From the NCBI RefSeq assembly GCF_018070025.1, contig NZ_JAGPYQ010000001.1, positions 186,001 to 250,000 on the forward strand: 64,000 bases of DNA, given 5' to 3'. The first letter of the stretch is position 1. The number at the start of each line of letters is the position of its first letter. Position numbers and translations under genes: made by a program. Below the pieces are notes generated by a model. The model was not told the origin of the DNA and searched no databases. It worked only from the letters and a program-made list of their open reading frames with translations. This document shows, piece after piece, positions 31,977 to 39,757 of this stretch. The stretch comes from Streptomyces liliiviolaceus (GTDB lineage Bacteria > Actinomycetota > Actinomycetes > Streptomycetales > Streptomycetaceae).

Positions 31977-33275
31977 ATGGCCGCCGACTCCGTCTCTGCT
32001 CGTGGCAGGGAAGGTCTTGCCTCGCTCGCCGATGAGACTGTCGACCATCGGTTCAAGGGCCTGCCGCCCGACGCCGAGGGGCTGACCGTCGGCGAGCTGG
32101 CCCGTGAGCGCCGCAATCTGTTCAGCGGTGGGTTCACCACGCCGTTGCTCGCCCTGTCCGCCGAGCGGCTTGAGCACAATCTGCGGCTGATGGAGACGTA
32201 CGCGGAGCGGCACGGTCTTGTTTTCGCTCCGCACGGCAAGACGTCCATGGCTCCCCAGCTTTTTTGGCGGCAGATCGAGCACGGGGCCTGGGGCATCACG
32301 CTCGCCGTGCCGCATCAGGTGCGGGTGGCCCGCGCCTTCGGTGTCCAGCGGGTCTTTCTGGCCAATGAGTTGGTCGATGCGGCCGCGCTTGAGTGGCTTG
32401 CCGCCCAGCTGACTGCCGATCCCTCGTTCCGGTTCGTCTGTTACGTCGACTCCGTGCGGGGGGTCGAGTTGATGGATGCCGCGCTGCGGGGGCTCTCCTC
32501 ACGGCCCGTTGACGTCGTCGTCGAGCTTGCGGCCGGTGAGGGCGCCCGGACCGGCGTGCGGACCGAGGCCGAGTGCCGGGTCGTCGCCGATGCCGTGGCC
32601 GGTGTGGACACGCTTCGGCTGGTGGGGGTCGCGGGGTACGAGGGTGAGGTGCCGGACGCCGACCCCGAGCGGGTACGGGCCTGGCTGCGGCGGCTCACCG
32701 GCCTGGTCGTGGACTTCGACATGGCGGGGCGCTTTGCGGGGGCGGGGCTTGACGAGATCGTGGTGAGTGCGGGTGGCAGCGCCTGGTTCGATGCTGTGGC
32801 CGATGTATTTGCCGAGGTGCCTGAGCTGTCGCTGCCTGCGCTGAAGGTGCTGCGATCGGGTGCCTATGTCTCGCACGATGACGGGCATTACCGGGAAGTG
32901 ACGCCCTTTGTGCGGGTTCCTGAGGAGGGTGCTCTGCTGCCCGCTTTCCGGCTCTGGGCTCAGGTCGTCTCCCGGCCCTCGGCCGAGCAGGCCTTCGCCA
33001 ACGCCGGCAAGCGCGATGCCGCCTACGACCTGGATCTGCCCGTCGTGCAGGTCGTGCGGGGGGAGGGGGGTGAGCGGCCGGCCGATGGTGTTCGTGTTGT
33101 CTCTCTGTCCGATCAGCACGCGTGGATCCGGACCGACGAGGGCGCTGCGTTGGAGGTCGGTGAGTGGGTGGGGATGGGGCTCTCGCATCCCTGTACCTCG
33201 TTCGACAAGTGGCAGTTGATCCCTGTGGTGGAGCAGGACGGCACCGTCGTCGACTACGTCCGCACCTATTTCTAG
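31977..33275 (+). CDS. D-serine dehydratase-like amino acid deaminase (fold III PLP enzyme)
   Basis: 432 residues of the alanine-racemase-N / DSD1-like family. The PLP lysine is Lys88 (APHGKTSM). A C-terminal SHPCTSFDKW holds His404 and Cys406, the pair that binds zinc in eukaryotic D-serine dehydratase. Activity is expected on D-serine, D-threonine or a related D-amino acid, giving a keto acid and ammonia through an enamine that RidA can clear. ATG 31977 was chosen for its GAAGGAGG ribosome-binding site. The D-aminoacylase gene follows after nine bases. Confidence 0.87.
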   Translation: MAADSVSARGREGLASLADETVDHRFKGLPPDAEGLTVGELARERRNLFSGGFTTPLLALSAERLEHNLRLMETYAERHGLVFAPHGKTSMAPQLFWRQIEHGAWGITLAVPHQVRVARAFGVQRVFLANELVDAAALEWLAAQLTADPSFRFVCYVDSVRGVELMDAALRGLSSRPVDVVVELAAGEGARTGVRTEAECRVVADAVAGVDTLRLVGVAGYEGEVPDADPERVRAWLRRLTGLVVDFDMAGRFAGAGLDEIVVSAGGSAWFDAVADVFAEVPELSLPALKVLRSGAYVSHDDGHYREVTPFVRVPEEGALLPAFRLWAQVVSRPSAEQAFANAGKRDAAYDLDLPVVQVVRGEGGERPADGVRVVSLSDQHAWIRTDEGAALEVGEWVGMGLSHPCTSFDKWQLIPVVEQDGTVVDYVRTYF

Positions 33276-33284
33276 GAGTTCGCC

Positions 33285-34919
33285 ATGCTGGATCTCGTCA
33301 TCCGTGACGTGGACGTCGTCGACGGCAGCGGAGGCCCCTCCTTCCGGGCCGACGTGGGGATCGAGGGCGGCAGGATCACGACCGTGGTGCAGGAGGCGGC
33401 TGCTGCCGGGTGTCTGAGGCCCGTTGCCCGTCGGGTGGTGGATGCCGAGGGGCTGGTGTTGGCTCCCGGGTTCATCGACATGCACGCCCACAGCGATCTG
33501 GCCCTGCTGCGGGATCCCGATCACAGCGCGAAGGTGGCCCAGGGGGTCACCCTGGAGGTCATCGGGCAGGACGGGCTGTCGTACGCCCCCGTGGACGACC
33601 GCACGCTCGCCGAGGTGCGCCGCGCGATCACCGGCTGGAACGGCAGCGGCGACGACATCGACTTCAGCTGGCGCTCGGTGGGGGGATACCTCGACCGCCT
33701 GGACCATGGGTTCGGTGGTGAGGGGATCGCTGTCAACGCCGCCTATCTGATTCCTCAGGGTGCTGTGCGGATGCTCGCCGTCGGCTGGGACGACCGGGAG
33801 GCGACGCCCGAAGAGTTGCGGCGGATGCGGCAGTTGGTCGCCGACGGGATGCGTGAGGGCGCGGTCGGCATGTCGTCGGGGCTCACGTACACCCCCGGCA
33901 TGTACGCCAAGGACGCCGAGCTGACCGAGCTGTGCCGGGTCGTCGCCGAGTACGGCGGCTACTACTGCCCGCACCATCGGTCGTACGGCGCCGGCGCCCT
34001 GGACGCCTACCGGGAGATGGTGGAGCTGACACGCGAGGCCGGGTGCTCACTCCATCTCGCACACGCCACCATGAACTTCGGCGTCAATAAGGGAAGGGGG
34101 CCTGAACTGTTGGCGCTGCTTGACGAGGCTTTGGACGGTGGGGCGGACATCAGTCTTGATACGTATCCGTACACGCCTGGTTGTACGACTCTTGTGGCGA
34201 TGCTGCCCAGTTGGGCGAGTGAGGGTGGGCCGGAGGCCATTCTGGGCCGGTTGAGGGATGAGGGGGCGGGCGGGGCGGCCGAGCGGATTCGGCACCATAT
34301 GGAGGTGGTGGGGGCTGACGGGTGTCATGGTGTGCCCATCGAGTGGAACACCATTGAGATTTCGGGTGTCGCCGATCCGGCACTCGGGTCCTATGTGGGG
34401 CGGACCGTTCAGGAGTCCGCGGACGCGCGGGGCGAGGCGCCGTGGACGACCGCGCGTCGGCTGTTGCTCGACGACAATCTCGGGTCGACGATCCTTCAGC
34501 ACGTGGGGCACGAGGAGAACGTGCGGACGATCATGCGGCACCGCGTGCACACCGGCGGCTCGGACGGCATTCTCCGCGGTGACAAGCCGCATCCGCGGGC
34601 GTACGGCACCTTCCCGCAGTACCTCGGGAAATATGTGCGGGAGTTGGGTGTGCTGAGCCTGGAGGAGTGTGTCGCCCATCTGACCTCGCGTCCGGCGGCG
34701 CGGCTGCGACTGCCCGACCGCGGGCTCGTGCGGGAGGGGTACCGGGCGGATCTGGTGCTCTTCGACCCGGAGACGGTCGCCGCGGGGTCCACGTTCGACG
34801 CGCCTCGTACGCTGCCGACCGGCATCCCGCATGTCCTGATCGACGGGCGGTTCGTGATCGAGGACGGGCGGCGGACGGATGTGCTCGCGGGGCGGGCGGT
34901 CCGCCGTACCACTGGCTGA
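33285..34919 (+). CDS. D-aminoacylase / N-acyl-D-amino-acid deacylase
   Basis: 544 residues of the amidohydrolase superfamily. Metal ligands appear in GFIDMHAHSD (His67, His69), CPHHRSYG, LHLAHATMN and, near the C-terminus, HTGGSDGIL. This matches N-acyl-D-amino-acid deacylases, which free D-amino acids from N-acyl forms. It follows the deaminase gene with AGGAG nine bases upstream, so the two probably act in sequence: deacylation, then deamination. The last third shows slightly less uniform codon choice but no break. Confidence 0.9.
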   Translation: MLDLVIRDVDVVDGSGGPSFRADVGIEGGRITTVVQEAAAAGCLRPVARRVVDAEGLVLAPGFIDMHAHSDLALLRDPDHSAKVAQGVTLEVIGQDGLSYAPVDDRTLAEVRRAITGWNGSGDDIDFSWRSVGGYLDRLDHGFGGEGIAVNAAYLIPQGAVRMLAVGWDDREATPEELRRMRQLVADGMREGAVGMSSGLTYTPGMYAKDAELTELCRVVAEYGGYYCPHHRSYGAGALDAYREMVELTREAGCSLHLAHATMNFGVNKGRGPELLALLDEALDGGADISLDTYPYTPGCTTLVAMLPSWASEGGPEAILGRLRDEGAGGAAERIRHHMEVVGADGCHGVPIEWNTIEISGVADPALGSYVGRTVQESADARGEAPWTTARRLLLDDNLGSTILQHVGHEENVRTIMRHRVHTGGSDGILRGDKPHPRAYGTFPQYLGKYVRELGVLSLEECVAHLTSRPAARLRLPDRGLVREGYRADLVLFDPETVAAGSTFDAPRTLPTGIPHVLIDGRFVIEDGRRTDVLAGRAVRRTTG

Positions 34920-34943
34920 CCGCCCGCCCTGTCGGCCGACCGG

Positions 34944-35795
34944 TTACGGCTTGGGCAGGGTGCAGCCGCTGGCATTCAGGTCGAGTTTGCTGTCCAGGCC
35001 GAAGCAGGCGGGTATCTGGTAGGTCTCCTGGCCGTAGTTGATGCCCGCGCGGACGGTGACGGTGCCGTTCTCGTCCACCTCGCACGGGTTGTTGTCCGTG
35101 CAGCGACCGCCGTCCTCGTTGCCGGTGTTGTTGACGGCGACGACGTTGCCGGTGGCGTTGTCGATCACGGGTGAGCCCGAGGTGCCGCCGATGGTCTGGC
35201 AGGCGGAGGTGTAGCGGACCGAGTCCTTCCAGGTCCAGACACCTTCCTTGAGGCGGTAGGCGAAGCCGTCGACGTTGCAGGCGTACGTGCGCTTCCAGTA
35301 GCCGGAGACCACCGTGATGGCGGTGCCGGCGACCGGGTGCGTGTCGTTGAGGGTCAGTGGGCTGATGCCGTACGAGGTCTTGATCGCCCCATAGGTGGTG
35401 GTGAGCTGGTAGAGCGAGACGTCCGTGTCGGTCATGGTGGCGTACGTGATCTTGCTGGCGCGCAGGGTGGCGACGCGGGTGCCGGCGGAGTTCAGCAGGC
35501 CGAAGGTGCGGGTGGAGGCCTGGTCGACGATGACCTCGCCGGCCGCGGGGAAACCGGTCTCCAGGCAGTGGCCGTTCGACATCACCAGCGCCGGGTCGTC
35601 GTCCTCGGAGTCGGGGAAGCGCACGACGGAGCCGGAGCAGTTGCTGAGCGAGACGGTGCCGGCGAAGGTGACGGCCTGGATGGCCGCGGGTGCGGTGGTG
35701 GCGGTGTCCGTCTCCGTGGCGGCCACCGCCGGTGCTGCCAGGCCGGTCCCTGTGATCATCAGGGCGCCGAGCGCGGCAAGGAGAGGCTTTTTCAT
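34944..35795 (-). CDS. Secreted trypsin-like serine protease
   Basis: 283 residues with a signal peptide (to about 26, APAVA) and a chymotrypsin-fold domain. Catalytic residues are His76 (MSNGHC), Asp123 or Asp125 (MTDTDVSL) and Ser208 (GGTSGSPV). Six or more Cys suggest disulphides. The start MKKPLLAALG follows GAGGGGA. It stands alone, convergent with the D-aminoacylase gene (24-base gap). Confidence 0.88.
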   Translation of the reverse strand: MKKPLLAALGALMITGTGLAAPAVAATETDTATTAPAAIQAVTFAGTVSLSNCSGSVVRFPDSEDDDPALVMSNGHCLETGFPAAGEVIVDQASTRTFGLLNSAGTRVATLRASKITYATMTDTDVSLYQLTTTYGAIKTSYGISPLTLNDTHPVAGTAITVVSGYWKRTYACNVDGFAYRLKEGVWTWKDSVRYTSACQTIGGTSGSPVIDNATGNVVAVNNTGNEDGGRCTDNNPCEVDENGTVTVRAGINYGQETYQIPACFGLDSKLDLNASGCTLPKP

Positions 35796-36243
35796 GTGGG
35801 GGTCCCCTCTTGTGACGTGAGCGGCCGAAGATCTTCCGACCACTTCCCGTTTTTGTCATGCGCATTCTGATGACCCGCCCTCACCCCGACAAGAACCCAT
35901 TTCCAGCCGCCGGGGGTGTGGGGGCCGCGTGGGGGTGACCCGCGTGTGTCGTCTGCGGGTGGGTGGGGGCTGGCCGCGCAGTTCCCCGCGCGCCCTAAAG
36001 GCGCACCCCGACAGGGGCGCGGGGAACTGCGCGGGCGACCCCCACCCACCCGCAGGCGAAACCCGACCGACGCCCCCACCCCCCAAGGGGCGCGGGGAAC
36101 TGCGCGACAAGCCCCCACCGACCCGCACCCACCCCACAGCCGCCAGCCGGCACCCGCACCCGCACACACCCGCCCCAAGACGGACGTCTCACGTGGTGGA
36201 AAACACGGCGCGACACCCCCTACCCGCCCGTAAGCTCACGAAC
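35796..36243. other. Divergent intergenic region with repeat copies
   Basis: 448 bases between the protease and aminotransferase starts. It contains three copies of the GCGCGGGGAACTGCGCG element (listed separately) separated by CCCCCACC-rich DNA. The frames that run through it are low-complexity and not credible genes. Confidence 0.55.
35975..36106. repeat. Three copies of the GCGCGGGGAACTGCGCG element
   Basis: Copies at 35975-35991 (inverted), 36017-36033 and 36090-36106 (direct). The first two face each other across CCTAAAGGCGCACCCC and could form a long hairpin. Single copies of the same 17-base core occur at 38157-38173 (inverted), 47748-47764 and 56979-56995, all between genes. Confidence 0.85.
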
Positions 36244-37455
36244 ATGCAGGTGATCCAGTCGACCAAGCTCGCCAACGTCTGTTACGAGATCCGGGGCCCG
36301 GTCCTTGAGGAGGCGATGCGGCTGGAAGCAGCAGGCCACCGCATCCTCAAGCTGAACACCGGAAACCCCGCGGCGTTCGGCTTCGAGTGCCCCCCGGAGA
36401 TCCTGGAGGACATCCTCCGCAACGTCTCGTCGGCGCACGGCTACGGAGATGCGAAGGGCCTGCTCGCGGCCCGCCGCGCCGTGGTGATGCACAACCAGAC
36501 CCTCGGCATAGAGACGGACGTCGAGCACGTCTTCATCGGCAACGGCGTGTCCGAGCTGATCGTGATGGCGATGCAGGGCCTGCTGGACGACGGCGACGAG
36601 GTCCTCGTACCCGCGCCGGACTACCCCCTGTGGACCGCCGCCGTCTCCCTCTCCGGCGGCACCGCGGTCCACTACCGCTGCGACGAGCAGTCCGACTGGA
36701 TGCCCGATCTCGCCGACGTGGAGCGGAAGGTCACCGACCGCACCAAGGCGATCGTGATCATCAACCCGAACAACCCGACGGGCGCGGTCTACGACGAGGC
36801 GATGCTGCGGGGCCTCACCGACATCGCCCGCCGCCACAACCTGCTGGTCTGCTCGGACGAGATCTACGACAAGATCCTGTACGACGAGGCCGTGCACACC
36901 CCGACCGCCAAGGTGGCCCCCGACCTGCTCACCCTCACCTTCAACGGGATGTCGAAGGCGTACCGCGTGGCCGGGTACCGGGTGGGGTGGATGGCCATCT
37001 CCGGGCCGCGCGCGCACGCCGACTCGTACATCGAGGGGCTGACGATCCTCGCCAACATGCGGCTCTGTGCGAACATGCCCGGTCAGCACGGTGTCGTCGC
37101 CGCTCTGAGCGGTCGGCAGACCATCAACGATCTCGTCCTGCCCGGTGGGCGGCTGCGCGAGCAGCGGGACGTGGCGCACAAGCTGCTGACCCAGATCCCG
37201 GGCGTGACCTGCGTGAAGCCCAAGGGTGCGCTCTATCTCTTCCCGCGTCTCGATCCGAAGGTCTACAAGATCAAGGACGACCGGCGGATGGTGCTGGACC
37301 TGCTGCGCACGGAGAAGATCATGGTCGTGCAGGGGACGGGCTTCAACTGGCCGGAACCCGACCACTTCCGGGTCGTCACCCTGCCGACCGCCCGGGACCT
37401 GACGGACGCGGTGACCCGGATCGGGAACTTCCTGGACGGGTACGGACAGAACTGA
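36244..37455 (+). CDS. AlaA-like PLP-dependent aminotransferase
   Basis: 403 residues, class I aminotransferase. Landmarks: LNTGNPAAFGF, SHGYGDAKGL-like SAHGYGDAKG, APDYPLWTAAV, INPNNPTGAVY, SDEIYDKILYD, PLP Lys238 (GMSKAYRVAGYR) and the C-terminal FRVVTLP with the carboxylate-binding Arg. It is closest to bacterial alanine transaminases (AlaA/YfbQ), exchanging pyruvate and glutamate. ATG 36244 gives the usual start (MQVIQSTKLANV). Confidence 0.9.
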   Translation: MQVIQSTKLANVCYEIRGPVLEEAMRLEAAGHRILKLNTGNPAAFGFECPPEILEDILRNVSSAHGYGDAKGLLAARRAVVMHNQTLGIETDVEHVFIGNGVSELIVMAMQGLLDDGDEVLVPAPDYPLWTAAVSLSGGTAVHYRCDEQSDWMPDLADVERKVTDRTKAIVIINPNNPTGAVYDEAMLRGLTDIARRHNLLVCSDEIYDKILYDEAVHTPTAKVAPDLLTLTFNGMSKAYRVAGYRVGWMAISGPRAHADSYIEGLTILANMRLCANMPGQHGVVAALSGRQTINDLVLPGGRLREQRDVAHKLLTQIPGVTCVKPKGALYLFPRLDPKVYKIKDDRRMVLDLLRTEKIMVVQGTGFNWPEPDHFRVVTLPTARDLTDAVTRIGNFLDGYGQN

Positions 37456-37508
37456 CGCCTGGTCACCCTGCGTGGTTGGGTGGCTGCGTTTTCGGAGTTT
37501 GCTCAACT

Positions 37509-37531
37509 TTAGACGAAATCTAAGCTAGGAT
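37509..37531 (+). promoter_or_regulatory. Palindrome overlapping a promoter
   Basis: TTAGACGAAATCTAA (37509-37523, arms TTAGA/TCTAA, extended imperfectly by one or two bases) lies immediately before the -10 element TAGGAT (37526-37531). Such a position suits a repressor of the small gene at 37565. The A/T-rich symmetric form recalls Fur- or PerR-type boxes, but I cannot assign the regulator. Confidence 0.55.
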
Positions 37532-37564
37532 GGCTTCCTGTCAGAGCACAGGAGGCCATCTCCC

Positions 37565-37999
37565 ATGTACGAACCGATTCGCACCAAGTCGGTCCACACG
37601 ATGGCCGGCACCGCCGACTTTCCCCATCGGTCGCGCGAGGAGGAGCTGGACATCCAGCTCGCCGGTCATCTGGCGGCACTGCTCGCGGTCACGGACGAGC
37701 TCCGCGGGCTCGAACCGTCCGCCTCCGCCGAGCTCGATGTCGCCGCGGAACGGCTGGCCGAGCAGGTGACGCGGCTGCGTGGGGGGCGTGCGCCCGTTCG
37801 CGCGGCGGTCGTCGGCGGCGGCCGCGGGGCGACGTCCGCCGGGTTGCATCAGCGGGCGCATGCCCTGGCGGGGCGTGCGCTTGTCGTCGCCGCGTCGCGG
37901 GCGGATACGGCGGGGGCGATCCTGGCCGCGCAGCGCATGGATGTGCATGCGGCTGCCGTCGCCACTCCCGTCGCGGAACCGGCGCTCACGGTCGGCTGA
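37565..37999 (+). CDS. Small conserved hypothetical protein
   Basis: 144 residues, not recognised. It starts MYEPIRTKSVHTMAG and has a soluble helical part with EEELDIQLAGHLAALLAVTDEL and many Ala, Arg and Gly later. No signal peptide or membrane helix. The gene has its own promoter with an operator-like palindrome and a GGAGG ribosome-binding site (CAGGAGGCCATC) before the ATG, and two hairpins follow it. This suggests a short, individually regulated, well-expressed transcript. Confidence 0.72.
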   Translation: MYEPIRTKSVHTMAGTADFPHRSREEELDIQLAGHLAALLAVTDELRGLEPSASAELDVAAERLAEQVTRLRGGRAPVRAAVVGGGRGATSAGLHQRAHALAGRALVVAASRADTAGAILAAQRMDVHAAAVATPVAEPALTVG

Positions 38000-38021
38000 G
38001 CCGCCGGCTCCCCCGATCGGC

Positions 38022-38059
38022 CCCGGTCCGCACGCACCCGCAGCGACGTGCGGACCGGG
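38022..38059 (+). terminator. Hairpin after the small hypothetical gene
   Basis: A 13-base-pair perfect stem (CCCGGTCCGCACG with CGTGCGGACCGGG) and 12-base loop, starting 22 bases after the stop codon. No T-tract. Confidence 0.6.
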
Positions 38060-38077
38060 AGCCATGCGTGCGGTGAA

Positions 38078-38106
38078 GGGTCGCGCCCTGGGGCGCGACC
38101 CTTTTT
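38078..38106 (+). terminator. Intrinsic terminator with T-tract
   Basis: A perfect 10-base-pair stem (GGGTCGCGCC with GGCGCGACCC), 4-base loop and TTTTT directly after. Second of two tandem terminators behind the small gene. Confidence 0.85.
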
Positions 38107-38156
38107 CGCACTGCGTGCGAGCGTTTCCTGTCACCTGCGGCCAGGTGGGGGCTGAT

Positions 38157-38173
38157 CGCGCAGTTCCCCGCGC
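38157..38173. repeat. GCGCGGGGAACTGCGCG element (inverted copy)
   Basis: Same 17-base palindromic-edge core as in the 36 kb region, flanked by CCCCTAAGAGG, another usual part of this element. Confidence 0.8.
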
Positions 38174-38290
38174 CCCTAAGAGGCAGGGCTGCGCCCTGCA
38201 ATCCTCCAGCCCAGGCGGCCTTCACCCCGTCTGTGCGGTGGCCTTTCAGCTCGTCTGTCCTGGGGAACCGTTCAGCCCGTCCGGGGATCA

Positions 38291-38543
38291 TTCAGCCCGT
38301 CCGGCGATTGAGGACCGGGGGTTCGGGGGCTGGCCCCCGAGTCCTTGACCCGCGGGGAGACCGGACTCGCACGCCCCCTGACGTCTTTCAACCCGTCCGG
38401 TCGGCGCTTGGGGGCTGGGGGTCCGGGGGTTCTTTCAGCCCGTCCGGCGATTGAGGACCGGGGGTTCGGGGGCTGGGCCCCGAGTTCTTGGGCCGGCGGT
38501 CGGAAGCCGGGACCTCCTTCAGCCCGTCCGGCGTTTGAGGACC
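38291..38543. repeat. Cluster of CAGCCCGTCCGGCG repeats
   Basis: A 43-base unit beginning TTCAGCCCGTCCGGCGATTG is identical at 38291-38333 and 38434-38476. Shorter or diverged copies occur at about 38268, 38390 and 38518-38543. The same core forms the arms of the pckG terminator at 47.7 kb. Multiple copies in one gap suggest repeated local duplication. Confidence 0.8.
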
Positions 38544-38668
38544 AGGGGGGATGAGGGCGCGAGCCTCAAGGGGAAGGCTGGCGTCCGGTTGCGTACTGGG
38601 ATGCGGTCGTCACCCCGTGTTCATGCGATGCGACGAGGAACGTTGAGTTCCGGGAGCACGCTCCGGAT

Positions 38669-39745
38669 GTGAGACGAATCATCGCCATCGTCCTGGCGGT
38701 ATTCCTGATCGGCGGAGTGGCAGCAGCCGTCGTAGCGGGCCGCGAAGACCAGGACAGCAGCACGGCAACGAAGACCGTGCAGGGAGTGATCGGGTCGGAG
38801 AAGGCGGAGTTCTTCGCCGACCCGGATGTGGTGAAGGCCCTCGCTGCCAGGGGCTACACCGTGGAGACGGAGACCTCCGGGTCCTGGGCCATGGAGGGAC
38901 TCGACCTCAAGGGGTACGACTTCGCGTTCCCCTCCAGCCAGGCGCCCGCCGGGGAACTGGCCTCGAAGTACCACGTACGGCAGCCCCTGCCGCGCCCCTT
39001 CTACTCGCCCCTCGTGGTCGTGGCGCACCGCAGCGCCGCCGAGGTACTGGCCGCCAACGGTCTCGCGGCCCTGGGCGAGAAGGGCAACGGCACTCTGAAC
39101 ATGGGTGCCTACCTCAAGGCCGCCGAGGCCGACCGGACCTGGCAGCAGCTGAAGGGGAGCGAGAAGCACGGCGAGTTGAGCGGCACGCTGTTCATCTCCT
39201 CCACCGATCCGACCAGTTCGAACTCCGGCGCCCTGTACCTCGCCGCAGCCTCCTACGTGGCCGACGGCGGCCGGGTCGCCGACGGTGCCGCCGCCGTCGG
39301 CCGCACCGCGCCCCTCATGCGCAAGCTGATCAGTGTCCAGGGCTCCCAGCAGACCAGCACGGACGCGGCCTTCCGCGACTTCGTCAGCGGCGTCGGCAAC
39401 CCGCTGGTCCTCGTGTACGAGTCCCAGGTCGCCGCCCTCCTCGCCGACGGCCAGGGCGTCGACGACCTGGTCGTTCTCTACCCGGACACCACCGCCAACA
39501 GCGACCACACGGTCGTCCCCCTCACGCCGGAGGGACGCGCCCTCGGTGAACTGCTGGGGACGGACAAGGAGTTGCGCAGGCTCGCGGTACGGCACGGGTT
39601 CCGGCCGCAGGGCGCCGCCGCCGAGTTCACGGCGGCCACCGACGCCCACACCACCTACCTCAACCAGACGCTGACCGGCGTCCGGCAGGTGCCCGTGCCC
39701 GCCTCCAAGGTGCTGCACGAGATGGCACGCCGGGCCCGGGACTAG
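38669..39745 (+). CDS. Membrane-anchored extracytoplasmic binding-like protein (TelA/VWA operon gene 1)
   Basis: 358 residues from GTG 38669. One N-terminal membrane helix or uncleaved signal (about 4-24), then a periplasmic-binding-protein type II-like fold: VQGVIGSEKAEFF, LVVVAHRSAAEVL, the ligand-loop-like STDPTSSNSGALYLAAAS, and LVLVYESQVAALL. The last two segments resemble TDPSRSNSG and ALLNYESVLKS in the third gene of the operon, so the two proteins seem to be paralogues. Ligand unknown. It leads a tightly packed operon with telA 12 bases downstream. Confidence 0.75.
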   Translation: MRRIIAIVLAVFLIGGVAAAVVAGREDQDSSTATKTVQGVIGSEKAEFFADPDVVKALAARGYTVETETSGSWAMEGLDLKGYDFAFPSSQAPAGELASKYHVRQPLPRPFYSPLVVVAHRSAAEVLAANGLAALGEKGNGTLNMGAYLKAAEADRTWQQLKGSEKHGELSGTLFISSTDPTSSNSGALYLAAASYVADGGRVADGAAAVGRTAPLMRKLISVQGSQQTSTDAAFRDFVSGVGNPLVLVYESQVAALLADGQGVDDLVVLYPDTTANSDHTVVPLTPEGRALGELLGTDKELRRLAVRHGFRPQGAAAEFTAATDAHTTYLNQTLTGVRQVPVPASKVLHEMARRARD

Positions 39746-39757
39746 GGGGAACAGCAC

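Larger units (their letters stand above)
38000..38668. other. Repeat-rich intergenic region
   Basis: About 670 bases without a credible gene. It holds two hairpins just after the small gene, one GCGCGGGGAACTGCGCG element, and a cluster of CAGCCCGTCCGGCG-containing repeats (38268-38543). The promoter of the TelA/VWA operon must lie between about 38545 and 38668, but no clear motif stands out. Confidence 0.6.

Noticed and set aside
35929..36243. Extension of the aminotransferase upstream by about 105 codons
   Set aside because: The stretch consists of intergenic repeat copies and CCCCCACC-rich DNA; ATG 36244 gives the family's normal start.
38291..38543. CRISPR array
   Set aside because: The repeats are few, of unequal length, with unequal spacing and no cas genes; they match a dispersed intergenic element.
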